Positions 35,200-46,678 of a DNA stretch of 64,000 nucleotides are shown here, in pieces. The stretch is from Schistosoma mansoni (lineage: Eukaryota > Platyhelminthes > Trematoda > Strigeidida > Schistosomatidae), in the NCBI RefSeq assembly GCF_000237925.1, contig NC_031496.1, positions 8,905,711-8,969,710 on the forward strand. Reading direction: 5' to 3'. The notes under the pieces are model-generated. The model was not told the DNA's origin and did not search any database. It was given only the letters and a program-made list of their open reading frames with translations. Numbering within the stretch: position 1 is the first letter of the stretch; each line of letters begins with the position of its first letter. Made by a program: the position numbers and the translations under genes.

Positions 35200-37060
35200 G
35201 CTATAATGATTTTAGACCAGATATGAAACGACTAGCCCCACTGACAAATGCACCGTCGCCAAAGAATATCACAGAATTACGTTCACTAGTGGGTGCTCTT
35301 CAGTACTATTCTCGTTTTATTCCTAATTTTTCTTGTCGTGTCAACTGTTTATTTAATATTTTGACATCCAATTCATTCAAATGGGGTGAAGGACAAGAGT
35401 CATGCCTACAAAGTCTGCTAAAGTTTCTTCAAAGTGATGCTGTTCTTCGAACTTACTCACCCAGTGTACATTCTGTACTTATTACTGATGCATCACCTGT
35501 GGGTATTGGTGCAGTTTTGGAACAGGAAGGTAGGCCAGTTATCTGTTTCACGAAAACTTACTGTTACTGAGCAAGGTTATTCACAAACGCAGCGAGAAGT
35601 ATTAGCTGTGTTTTGGGCTGTTAAAAGACTTCATAAATATTTGTTTGAAAAGAAGTTTACCATTGTTACTGATCATGAAGCTTTAAAGTTCATTTATCAT
35701 CCTGACAAATCCTTAGCACGTTCCTCAGCTGCTATGGTTCAACGATGGAGTATTGCTTTGAGTGCCTATGACTATACGGTTCAGCACAGGAGTGCAAAAC
35801 AAATTCAACACGTTGACTACATTTCTCGACAACCATTACAAAATAGACCTGTTAATACTTCAGACTGCTTGTTAGTGCAACCTTATCCGGTGAGACGTCC
35901 AGATCTCATTAGAGAAACTCGTAGATACTTTGGATGTATACTCAGTGCTATACGGAAGGGCTGGAATGCTAATCTGAAACGTAGATTTCCTGTCTATTAT
36001 TCAAAGCGGGACGAGTTATCTACTACTCCTGACGGTATTTTGTGTCTAAATGATCGTGTTGTTATTCCTCCTTCATTACGCAAACCTGTCCTTGATGATC
36101 TTCATAGTGGACATCTAGGTGTTGTGAAAATGAAGTCTTTGGCGGCCAGAGATAAATGCGGATATATGTCGTACAGCAAACAATTATGAGAAATGTCATA
36201 AGCAAAAAAGTCAGCCTTCGAAGTGGACTCCATGGCCAGTATCGTCTGAGGCCTGGCAGAGAATTCATGCAGACTACTGTGGTCCATTTCTTGGCAAATA
36301 CTATGCACTTGTAGTTATTGATTCTTTTTCTAAGTGGCCTGAAGTTTTTTTCACAACTTCACCGAATTCTGATTTCACAATCCAAGCATTAAGAAAGGTG
36401 TTTAGTCGAGAAGGAGTTCCCATGGTGTTAGTCACTGATAATGGCTCTCATTTCGCTGAGGATGCAGTCACTAATTGGTTGAATGGTATAGGATGCAGAC
36501 ATCTGTTTACGGCCCCCAGGCACCCTTGTTCTAATGGTCAAGCAGGAAATTTCGTAAGAACGTTGAAAATTGCTTTTGGTTTTATTGCTGCTTCAACATT
36601 TAATGAACTGGAGAGGGGGGTAGATACATTTCTACTTCAATATAGAAGTGCTAAGCATTGTGTGACGAAAAAGACTCCATCAAAGCTATTAAAAGGAAGA
36701 ATTCTCCGCTCGAATATGAGGTGTTTGGAATATGTAGAAGTTACATATTGTCGTGGGAATGATCTTCGACCAGCCACGGGGATCGTGGTGAAGAATGTTG
36801 GAAAATCTATGGTGCGAATTCTGGATATCGATGACTTGACTATACATAACCGACACGTTGATCAAATACAATACCAGAATCCAGGTGAGTCTGTTCCAAT
36901 TTCCGTTGTTAATTCTAATACTAATGAGTGCATTCTAGATGATACAGAGACTACATCCAATGCACTGTCGGACAGATGTAAGATGAACTTAAGAAGAAGA
37001 CGAACAATCGATTACAGACAATTACACTCCAATTTGAGCTGTGGCGGATGTGATGTTTGA
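35200..37060 (+). mobile_element. Gypsy-type LTR retrotransposon relic (end of RT, RNase H, integrase)
   Basis: The parts lie in family order: the thumb/connection of the reverse transcriptase (ITELRSLVGALQYYSRFIPN), RNase H (YSQTQREVLAVFWAVKRLHK; IVTDHEALKFI), the integrase zinc part (HSGHLGVVKM), the integrase core (VLVTDNGSHFAEDAV; APRHPCSNGQAG) and the C-terminal tail. Gag, protease and most of the reverse transcriptase are missing, and no LTR pair could be matched. It is broken, with a few breaks in what remains. The text is still well conserved, so it is a moderately young fossil. Confidence 0.9.
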
Positions 37061-37905
37061 ATCAATCAATGACTTCTTTGTATTGATGACTGTTGTGATT
37101 TTGAATTCCAAATACAATACATTCGTTTGTGCTCATCTAATACTTCTTGATTAAATTGCGTTATTCCTGGGATTACTAGTTCATACTATAATTCAAATAC
37201 TTCTGATTATCATAAAAGTGTTCTCAACTGACATGGAACTGTATACAGGCCAAAAGCGACCCTTGAAATCAAAAAATTCTAGTATGAAAAGTTGGGCATA
37301 ATGGTCCGAATAGATAATAAAGGGTTACTACCCCTAACTCAGGGTCTGTAAAGTCGGAAAAATGAAAATTTCGCAAATGCGATATAATGATCTTGGTGGT
37401 CTCGTATTACTATTCCGACACCAGACAATGGGTTTTAAGAGTTCTTAGGCCCTAACGCATCAGGCTGGGTTGTTTCGCTTACTACTCTATATGTGTGTTG
37501 TATGCAGTATAAGCTATATGGCCATGTAGAGCTGAAGGTCTCACATGAGACTGGAGGTTCGCCATTGATATTGTGGATGGTTCGGCATTGCTTTGGCAAG
37601 TTTTGCTGACTGTCCATGTGAAAAGTTGGTTGGCAGGTTAACCGATTTCATTCATACTGGTGGTTGCTTCTCAGTGTTCTCAAGGACTTTTGCCATTGGA
37701 GCATCGTAAGGCATATCACCATTGCTAATATTAATGAGTTTGACTGTCGTGTAAGCGGAATGGGCCAAATTTGGTCTGTTCATGCTGTGCATAATTGATT
37801 TACGCGATCACTGATCGGAATATTTATACACGGGATGTAAACGTGTATATGAACGGTGCGAATGGTCCACCAGGGTGTTTGGTACCTGAGTGGTTGCGCT
37901 ACAGG
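37061..37905. other. Repeat-like intergenic DNA after the Gypsy relic
   Basis: No gene was seen. The part from 37380 to 37800 is less AT-rich than its surroundings and may be the 3' sequence of a retroelement, but no second copy lies in the window to test this. Confidence 0.4.
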
Positions 37906-38094
37906 ATTGGGCTGTACTGTTCGGATTGTAGCGTTGAAGCCTATATAGTGTTTGGTTCTCCTATAGGGCGGGATTGAGCTGTACTGCTTGGGTTAAGCCT
38001 ATGCAGTGTCCGGCTCTCCTGTTAAACGGGATTGAGCTGTACTGTTAGGGCTGCCGCGTGAAAGTCTGGATAGTGTCTGGTTCTCCTGAAAACC
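37906..38094. repeat. Three-unit tandem repeat (58-67 bp units)
   Basis: Units start at 37906, 37973 and 38031, each opening with ATTGAGCTGTACTG (ATTGGG in the first) and ending with a GGTTCTCCT-like word. They are diverged, and the second is shortened in the middle. Confidence 0.8.
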
Positions 38095-38319
38095 AGTACA
38101 AGATTACCCTGGCCCATAAGGGTATATTACATAACTGTTATATAACTGGGTATAATGACGACGTAATGTCATGGTCAACAGTGAAACTAAATGTTGACAC
38201 ACACCTTAGAGAAAACCTAGAAGAGAAAATTTCAGAATACTGAGAGGCCAGATTCAGAATTAAGGTCTCAGTAGGCGAGGAATCTTTCACATAACCCAGA
38301 CATAGATTCCAATGATCAA

Positions 38320-38430
38320 ATAGTTAACTATATCATTGAAATCATGACCTGATCATAGTTAAATAACCATTGAAAACTGGAAGCAACGGGCAGATGTTTT
38401 TTTCGGCATATAACTCCTCTGAAGTGTCCA
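38320..38430 (-). mobile_element. Decayed Sm-alpha-like SINE arm
   Basis: TTGAAATCATGACCTGATCA, then CCATTGAAAACTGGAAGCAACGG-like words and AACTCCTC, follow the order of the SINE left arm with many changes. Confidence 0.45.
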
Positions 38431-39059
38431 ATCACGGCGTCGTACGTTAGACTCGATCAATAGGCTTTCGGTCTCTCCCACGAATGTTTAACATCCAGTG
38501 AGTCAGCGTCCGAAGTCGTTGATGTCTAACGTCAGTTAATTCACGACTTTGTACAGTCATTTCCTATTGTTTTCGGTGAGTTATGCCTCACAATTGACAA
38601 ATTTTTATTTTTCTGGTCACGATCACCCAATACTCCCAAGTTTTTGTTTGTTATCAAGCTTTTGTCGACTCGTGATTTTAAACATCGGGACCTCATTGAG
38701 CTAATATTCCAGAATGGTCCTGAAACATCAGCTGCATGATCCAAAAACATTCTCAGAAGAACTCCAAAAGACCTGGCCACAAAGTCCTCATGATATGACG
38801 ATTTTCGGCTGCACACACTTTCTAATCATAACTTAGTTCTGGTACATGCGAGATAGAAATTTCGAGAGGTAACAAGAACGATTTAAAAGCATAAAACTGA
38901 ATACGATCTTCACAGAACAACAATCTTTATTGATTGGCAGATGTTTCCTTTGCCCTGTTTCGTTCTGAGATAAGTTAATAAAAAGTGAAAATGTAGTTTA
39001 TTTGGTTCAACGAAATCTGCACATCATATAATGTGGCGCGGAATTCGGCGCTTTCGACG

Positions 39060-39267
39060 ATGGGTAACTATGTAAATTTTCGAAGCAGTCCACCAGTCAA
39101 GCAGACAGATAAACTCTTAACGCCTATAAAAATACCTAAACACTCAAAAGTTCTAGACCTTGATCCACGTTCACCCAGTGATGGGATAGTGAGAACCCCA
39201 ATCCAAATAGACAAAGATGACCCAAGTTCACCATCTAATGTTACTCGCACCCCAGTCCGATATTCTA
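39060..39267 (+). CDS. CDCA3: CDCA3-like exon 1
   Basis: It holds the MGN start and the DPRSP/RTP motifs. The donor is GTAAAT at 39268, giving a 42-bp intron to the TTTATTAG acceptor at 39309. A second GTAAAT at 39289 is also phase 1 but would give an intron of only 21 bp. Very short 5' introns are known in schistosomes, so 42 bp is the more credible. Confidence 0.75.
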
Positions 39268-41504
39268 GTAAATCAGACATTAAAACAAGTAAATAATCTT
39301 TTTTATTAGACGGGCTTAGTCCTGGGATACCCTGCTTCAACAACTATGAAACTCCTGATGGTGTTTTGACTGAAGACGATTCAATACACCGAGGTAATAA
39401 GTCATCCTCACTGTCGGATACTGAGGTTGCACACAACACGAAAACTAAGAGTAAGTCTACCTCTCTTATATGCTGCTCATAGCGATTTTCTGTGCTCTAC
39501 TGTCACCACTACTTACTGATTGTCGGTTCAGGTACCAAGAGGTCTGTTGTTTCGATATAATTATCAGACACTTGTTGACAGTTACTCACCTATGAAGTCA
39601 TTTCACTAAATATTAAATGGTCGGAAATCCTTAGGGTTTTTGGTTTGTTAGGTCATTTCATTCTACTGTCCAAAATCGCACTTGGTCTTATATGTGAGCT
39701 GTCTTATAAATATAATTCGAGAAACGTTCATTTACTGCTGTTGTTGCCCCCAAATGCCCTGGTACGGCCGAGAGTGGGGAGAATCCGCTCTCCCTCTCAA
39801 AATGCTCTCACATGGCCATGCGAATATATAGCCTCTGCCAGGGAAGTCCCACTAACTGCATTCTCGCACCATGGGTGTTGTTTACGAAATTGAGAGGATG
39901 AAAAGCGAATGTCCGGCGCTTTAACCGGGCCGGTGGATATGGAGGATCCACCTAGTGGAGTTGGAAAACCCTGATTCCAAACCAATGGTGCACATGGGCT
40001 CCAGTATCCTGATGGAACAAATGGCGTATGTACCAGTTGTTGGTGACCGGCTACCACGGGACTACATCTCCTCACGATGCTCCACTGCCTTGTGGATCAG
40101 ACCTTTAGGTCAAAGGCTCCAGGTGTGGCCCCTAAGAAAACCACCTGCTTCAGTCTGGGCACCTGAGCAGTATCACAGTCCTCACACAAATCAACTGATT
40201 TTTATGTGGCGCATATTTATCTGGTGCTTTTTTGTACCAATATTTATCTGTTTAAATAAATAAATAAAAATAAATCTTTCCTATTATCACTGATATTGTT
40301 ACTACCTCTACTATTCTGGGATTTGATCTGACATCTCTCTGTGCTAATGAGGCATGGTAACTTGGATCGGTGTACATATGTACAGGTTCTGCGTTGTAAC
40401 TGACTGACTGTCTTTGTAGTAACTGCAAGATAATCGTCATTGTAATAAATCCTCGATATTGTGTCACATGACTGGCTATTAGTATATGTCCCTTATGCTT
40501 GTCTACATAATTTGTATATACCTTTCTGATGATCCTGTAGTCTTCATACTATATGGTTAGATCTACTACCATTTCGTTTTCAATGACTGGACTATGGTAA
40601 AAGTATTTAGATTGAACATTCAGAATTAATATTAATTATTTGCTTCACTAGCTGGTTACCTGCCTACGTTAGAGTTTTCCATTTTTTTACTAGCATTTTG
40701 AACAGGTGGGGTTGTCAGCTCAGAATTTAACCCACGATTGCATCAGTTCAAGTCTTCACACTTCTCGACATTAGAAAGAGTGAAGACTACCAGATTCCGA
40801 AGAAATTACAATTCAGTGAAGGAAGAGTTCTCTGGAAAGAATTGATGACTCATACCAATTCTTGATTTGATAATAATTTAATGCAACTCACTGAGTACAA
40901 AACTTTGAGCCGCATAATTTTTTCACAGGCTATCAGCACTACCTGCTTGTTCAAAGTAAACTGGTTAGAAGTGGTTCAAGCCAACGACCTACTTACTGAA
41001 ACGTGTATAATTTAGCCGTTTTTGTAATGAAATTCTACTTTAGCTGCATTGTACTTTTAGATAGACTGTAACTTGAGAAACTTATTATATCCTACTACTT
41101 GAGTTACTACGTTGTTATTTACTTGATTTCACAGAGCTATATGCAGAACACCTTATAGGGTACGATTCGACGTTCGGAACAGCTGAAAAGTACTACGTCC
41201 TCATTAAATTTGTATAAATAAATGCATATAACTATAATGCTCCATAATAAAACTCCATCGGTATGGTAACTTGTATTTGATACTATATAGCTATTTTCTT
41301 TTCGTACTTTTTCAAGCTCGCACGTGTGATTCGAATAGTAAATTCAGACTGTCTTGGTTTGGGAAACGCATAAAGCGTAAATCTTTATATGATTCACCTG
41401 GTCTGTATGTCAGATTTCGACACAAGCAGAACTATGAAAAGTGTATGAAAAAGGAGCAACAGGTTTATAAAGAAAATGTGACCGATCCAACCGGTATCTC
41501 ATAA
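39060..41504 (+). CDS. CDCA3: CDCA3 (Tome-1)-like cell-cycle protein
   Basis: In vertebrates CDCA3 promotes mitotic entry by driving Wee1 destruction and is itself degraded through APC/C-Cdh1 by a C-terminal KEN box. Here the ATG at 39060 gives MGNYVNFRSS (vertebrates MGSAKS; position-2 Gly allows myristoylation). Next come DLDPRSPSDGIVRTPIQID (human DPRSPSAGILRTPIQV) and a second NVTRTPVRYS. The last exon ends KENVTDPTGIS, with the KEN box eleven residues from the end, as in vertebrates. Proposed exons: 39060-39267 (or -39288), 39310-39450, 40706-about 40815, 41317-41504. The phase between exons 3 and 4 does not fit, so a small exon or another splice site is missing. AATAAA lies at 41533-41538. 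Confidence 0.75.
39310..39450 (+). CDS. CDCA3: CDCA3-like exon 2
   Basis: It reads GLSPGIPCFNNYETPDGVLT, then a Ser/Asp-rich stretch (EDDSIHRGNKSSSLSD), and ends at a GTAAGT donor at 39451 in phase 1. No domain is recognised; the disordered composition is typical of the family. Confidence 0.7.
39747..40268 (+). mobile_element. R520 retroposon, full-length copy
   Basis: It runs from CCCCCAAATGCCCTGGTACG to the tail AAATAAATAAATAAAAATAA. It lies sense-oriented in the CDCA3-like intron 39451-40705. No clear target duplication was seen. Confidence 0.9.
40350..40413 (+). repeat. Short dispersed repeat, copy 3
   Basis: GTAACTTGGATCGGTGTACA, then CAGGTTCTGCGTTGTAACTG, share the word order of 12065 and 15455. 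Confidence 0.55.
40706..40815 (+). CDS. CDCA3: CDCA3-like exon 3 (tentative)
   Basis: The acceptor TTTGAACAG ends at 40705, and phase 1 continues from exon 2 as SGVVSSEFNPRLHQFKSSHF, then Arg/Lys-rich text. The frame closes at TGA 40843-40845. The best internal donor is GTGAAG at 40816 (phase 0), which does not match exon 4. Confidence 0.55.
41317..41504 (+). CDS. CDCA3: CDCA3-like terminal exon with KEN box
   Basis: The long pyrimidine tract CTATTTTCTTTTCGTACTTT leads to CAAG at 41316. The frame reads RTCDSNSKFRLSWFGKRIKR, then LYDSPGLYVRFRHKQNYEKC and QQVYKENVTDPTGIS, then TAA. The KEN motif is an APC/C-Cdh1 degron. It needs phase 1 on entry. Confidence 0.7.
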
Positions 41505-41532
41505 CTGAACTCATGAGAAGTCATGCAAATTA

Positions 41533-41538
41533 AATAAA
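41533..41538 (+). promoter_or_regulatory. Poly(A) signal AATAAA of the CDCA3-like gene
   Basis: AATAAA begins 29 bases after the last base of the TAA stop, a usual distance for a compact 3' UTR. Confidence 0.6.
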
Positions 41539-42123
41539 AACATTGCATGTTCTGCTATACTGTTATTCAGAACCCTGTCTTTCTCGGGATATTTTTCTAG
41601 TTTTGTACATAAGTAATCATTTTCTCTTGTTCATCACTTTTTGTGAAAAAGATTCTCATCGATATCCTTTAATCTTATTGTTGTGTATCAAATAAACCAT
41701 TGTAATACTTTATTTCATTCCGCTTTTCTAATTATCGGAATGGGGATTTCTGAAAATTGTACTAATTTTAACAGTTGACTAATAATTCACTACTCTATGG
41801 TTTATCGTTAACGTAAAATTGGTCGCTTTTGATTCTACATTTAATTCGTATTATATGCCCATCCTGATTTGAAAGTGTAGCATCTGAAGTTTTCAAATCT
41901 GTCATATTATGTTCTATTTTAATTTTTCCGGAATCTGTGTAGCTGTCTTGATGGTAATGTATCTGTTGTGTAAATTCCATTCCATATGATGGATAGATGG
42001 ATGTTCATTTCTAGACACATGCAGAGTTTAAGCCGTCAGATTATGTTTTAAGGACTTACTAATAATGATAAATAAATATTTGTAATATCCCAATGAGTAG
42101 GAAAATTAGATTTTCTGGCGTGG

Positions 42124-43072
42124 CCGTTCTATGAAAATCGTTGTATCTCCGAAACCACTGGACGGATTTTTATGATGTTTGTTTTAGATTATTTGCGAGA
42201 GTGTGCGCGTTAATATAAAACAAGAATCATCTGAATCCGACCGGCCGTTCTATGAAAATCGTTGTATCTCCGAAACCACTGGACGGATTTTTATGATGTT
42301 TGTTTTAGATTATTTGCGAGAGTGTGCGCGTTAATATAAAACAAGAATCATCTGAATCCGACCAGCCGTTCTATGAAAATCGTTGTATCTCCGAAACCAC
42401 TGGACGGATTTTTATGATGTTTGTTTTAGATTATTTGCGAGAGTGTGCGCGTTAATATAAAACAAGAATCATCTCAATCCGACCAGCCGTTCTATGAAAA
42501 TCGTTGTATCTCCGAAACCACTGGACGGATTTTTATGATGTTTGTTTTAGATTATTTGCGAGAGTGTGCGCGTTAATATAAAACAAGAATCATCTGAATC
42601 CGACCAGCCGTTCTATGAAAAATCGTTGTATCTCCAAAACCACTGGACGGATTTTTATGATGTTTGTTTTAGATTATTTGCGAGAGTGTGCGCGTTAATA
42701 TAAAACAAGAATCATCTCAATCCGACCAGCCGTTCTATGAAAATCGTTGTATCTCCGAAACCACTGGACGGATTTTTATGATGTTTGTTTTAGATTATTT
42801 GCGAGAGTGTGCGCGTTAATATAAAACAAGAATCATCTGAATCCGACCAGCCGTTCTATGAAAATCGTTGTATCTCCGGAAACCACTGGACGGATTTTTA
42901 TGATGTTTGTTTCAGAATTATTTGCGAGAAGTGTGCGCGTTAATATAAAACAAGAATCATCTGAATCCGACCAGCCGTTCTACGAAAATCGTTGTATCTC
43001 CGAAACCACTGGACGGATTTTTATGATGTTTGTTTTAGATTATTTGCGAGAGTGTTGCGCGTTAATATAAAA
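42124..43072. repeat. Tandem satellite, 121-bp unit, 8 units before a gap
   Basis: Units start at 42124, 42245, 42366, 42487, 42608, 42730, 42851 and 42975. Spacing is exactly 121 bp for five of the seven steps, then 122 and 124. Units are almost identical. The sequence with TGAATCCGACCAGCCG and GAGAGTGTGCGCGTTAATAT resembles, from memory, the 121-bp Sm1-7 satellite of S. mansoni, with a few differing bases. Extra single bases accumulate towards the gap. Open frames over it are chance. Confidence 0.95.
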
Positions 43073-43272
43073 NNNNNNNNNNNNNNNNNNNNNNNNNNNN
43101 NNNNNNNNNNNNNNNNNNNNNNNNNNNNNNNNNNNNNNNNNNNNNNNNNNNNNNNNNNNNNNNNNNNNNNNNNNNNNNNNNNNNNNNNNNNNNNNNNNNN
43201 NNNNNNNNNNNNNNNNNNNNNNNNNNNNNNNNNNNNNNNNNNNNNNNNNNNNNNNNNNNNNNNNNNNNNNNN
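43073..43272. other. Assembly gap (200 N) inside the satellite array
   Basis: Exactly 200 N, a likely placeholder, so the true array length is unknown. Confidence 1.
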
Positions 43273-43372
43273 CAGTGTAAGCTACTTCTTCAGAGAATAA
43301 AGTGGTTTGCACTGAGTCACGAAACGTCAGAAAATCTAATTTTTCTACTGATTGGGATATTACAAATATATT

Positions 43373-46300
43373 ATTCATTTATAACAATTTACCCAATGCT
43401 CAATTTATTCAAAATTACTAATAATGGTTTTTAGAAATGTACAAAAGAAAATTTCTGAAGCTTCGTTTAGTTAAGCTAAACAATAATTTGTTCCAGTCAA
43501 TTACAAGAAGTCTCACTAGAGTTGGTTTATCATCATATGTTCCGTAACAGTATCTTCATACTTAGTTACCGAAGTAAGGAAGTATTCATGAAATCGGTCA
43601 GCCTAATTCGATTGCAAACTTTTATGTATAGACTGCTTAGTTCTTCCAACTTTTTCTGGTAGACTATGTTAACTAGAAGGTTATTCGTGCATTATTTCAT
43701 GTAATCTCTGTAAGTAAACTTGTTGAAGAACTGGTGAGTGTGCCTGACTATCTTTTCATAAGATAGGTATTCTTGTATCTATATACGAAAGGATATACTT
43801 CATAACATGAGTAAAAATAACTCTTCACATATATCAGGACTAGACTACAATATTTTTACTCATCACTAACACGGAATTTTTTAGTCCGCCTACATGTGTA
43901 GCCGAATTTAAAAGTCCAAACTGTCCATATAATTTAGCGCTTGCTAGTACAATCATTAATGTGGAAATAGTTTGACTACCAGATTACGAATACGCCTTTT
44001 ATACTTCATACTCACAGTGTATTCAGGTTAACACCGAAAGTCTAGTGTTACTACATATTCCTCACTTAGCTTAAATTAGGTTAGATCAAACCTTGTATAT
44101 AATCTATCATCACTCAAGCAGCATATGAAGGGAAACAAAGAACGTATGTTCGAAATTACTTAGGTCAATTTTTTAATCCCTTACTGTCTAGTGATGTGTG
44201 ATTTACAAATATAACACTTTCAAGGGGTGTTTTTGCTTCAATGACCTTCATGTTTTGTTTTGCTCATAAACATCCTGTTTATCATTTATATTTATCACGT
44301 CTGATTATTGCGTATTTACATAGCGCTTACTATCTATCATACAAGAAGTATTTATCAGTCCAACTTTACGCATTTTCATTCACATATACACAATAAAGAA
44401 GAAACCCTACATCCAACTAAAGTTTATGAAGTTCTTCCATATTGTTTACTTTGTCACAATTTGTTGGTCAAACTATAACCCTCATATGTCTAGTAATTTA
44501 AAACAAATAAAAACAACTCAAAATTTTTGATTGTTAGTATAAAAGATGTAAAGAAAAAATGTTCTGTAACCAACTGATTTTCGTTAATTTAATGCTAGTA
44601 ATGTGATAATTGCATACTGGTGTAGACATACGCCTAGTTGCGGTTATAAGTGTTCAAGATCAACTCCAAATAATTCTGTTCTTAGTGTCTGTCATGAACG
44701 TTTAACCCATTCAGTTCAACAAATGTATTTGTCTATCTTAGCAAAGCAGTTGGCTGAAGCATGTGTACCCTAGTGATGCATAATAGTGTTATATTTGATA
44801 AGAAACAATACTTGAATAGAAATACAGTTGTCCAGTACGTATATTAGCAAATCACTATTGATCAACACGTTAACATATTCTCGTCTGTGAACACTGATAT
44901 TGTAATAGAGGGAGACATAAATGTTTTAAGACAAAATTTCCTAATTATTTGATAAGAAGTGTCTTATCTAAGTTACTATTGAGGTCTGATACGTTCTGTA
45001 CGACAACCTTTGTATTGACCGTATATATATTCGAAATATTTAAAAGGTTGGGGATTTTATCTTGCAGAAGTGAATTTGGAGAATGATTTGCTCTATTCCA
45101 TGAACAATGAAAAGCATGTTGTGAAAACCACTCGTTATTTTTAGTGGCAATGAGTGGTGTTATGTAGTTATTTTCTGTGCTATATAATCAAGGATATTGC
45201 TAGGTTCTATTAAAGAATCTCCACTTTCTAATTATTGTATTGGCACTTAGTTGATCTTACCTTCCCAACCTTTTCTTTATTATGACTACAAACGTCATCA
45301 AAGGTTAATAATACCCGTCAATTATTCACTTATATCTTAAGGTCTACATAACTAACTAATCAATCCCAGTATACAAGTAGTTCTTTTTTATTCTTAGATT
45401 CGGTTGATCAGCTATCACAAGTAGATCATTTGAATGTAATTATACTGTGTTACGGTGATATCTAGATTCAAAATTTCATATCATCGTGGTAACAGTCGTC
45501 ATGTGAATTAGTGACTTTTAAAGGTACTCTCTGAAATTCTGGTGACAAGCCATGAACTGTAAAGTTCGACCATATCGCATTAGACAAATATCGCTAATAG
45601 ATAATGGTCACTTAATATTACAAACTGACTGAAATTAGAATTGTAAACTATTAGATGTTGGCCCATCAGTCTGAAGGTTTAGTGCTCGCTGCGAAATCCA
45701 AAATTTCGGGATTCGACCCCTGATAGCGTCATGGATACGGACTACTGAGTATTAAGAAGAAACAAAACATACAACTCAGTAGTTTAATTCTAACTGTTAG
45801 TTAAAGCAGTTCAGCCTACTGATTTTGCAAATGTTACATACGGACTAACTTAGTGATTAATAAGTGTTAACCAACGCCATTATTGATTCAACATTTAAAA
45901 TGAATTATCTTCATTGCATATTCTCATATCGTTTGGATTAGCTGTTGGTGCTTAATTATATTTTCATTCACAATTTTGCATCCTTTACATTGAGTTGTAT
46001 CGGTCGTCTTCCGCCGGACGATCAGCAAGTAGTAGCTTATTCTGTAGTCATACCAACATACTAGTATTTCGATATGACATTGCAGTGAGAATTTTCCAAC
46101 CAGGGTGAAATAGTTGTCCACTACTTCCTGACTATGTAACCGAGGTAGGTGCTCATTCAAAACCTCAAATTGGAATACTGTAAATAGTATATGAAATTGT
46201 TATATCCCGAAGAGAATTATGAATGGTAACTTTTCAGAACTATTTATGGACCAATGTGATACGTATATTTCCTGTTTTATAATTGTTAAGTAACTTAACT

Positions 46301-46678
46301 ACTCATATTCATGTTCTTTTAATCGTAAGCTTTGTTTTGACCTATGAACTATTACTATACGATTTACCGTCCTTGAGTTATCCCTAGTCTATTAATTACT
46401 GCCTCCCACATTCACAGCCACATTTGGCTAAATCTTGCACAAATGTTGTTTCCTGTTTTATGGTGCGATGTGGTCTGCCTTGTTGATATATAAACCCAGT
46501 ATGCTTAAAATAAAGGATCCATATTGCAGAGGCTGTTATTAGTGTTCTGGACTTAACTGTTTGGGCTAGGCTGGAAGCAGGACCGATAAGGACTCTAGAC
46601 TGCTCATACGGGTTTCGTATGTCATTGGTTCGATCGATAATTCACTGCTCTCTAATTGGCGGTATTATCAGGTTATAT
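43373..46678. other. Intergenic AT-rich DNA, no gene seen
   Basis: Open frames here are short and without recognisable families or splice-linked continuations. At about 45650-45760 there is a tRNA-like SINE remnant (GGTTTAGTGCTCGCTGCGAA, then TTCGGGATTCGACCCC). Confidence 0.6.

Larger units (their letters stand above)
42075..43370. repeat. 121-bp satellite array framed by inverted repeats
   Basis: The left arm 42075-42120 (AATATTTGTAATATCCCAAT and on) is the complement, nearly base for base, of the right arm 43325-43370. Between them lie the satellite units, the assembly gap and a short unique stretch (43273-43324). Arm-like sequences without satellite occur at 24962-25045 and 4105-4195, which suggests a dispersed element. 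Confidence 0.7.

Noticed and set aside
38058-38243. 61-residue open frame beside the Gypsy relic
   Set aside because: It starts inside the tandem repeat at 37906-38094 and has no recognisable motif.
42858-43070. Repeated peptide from the satellite units
   Set aside because: It is a chance frame over 121-bp tandem units and depends on extra bases near the gap.
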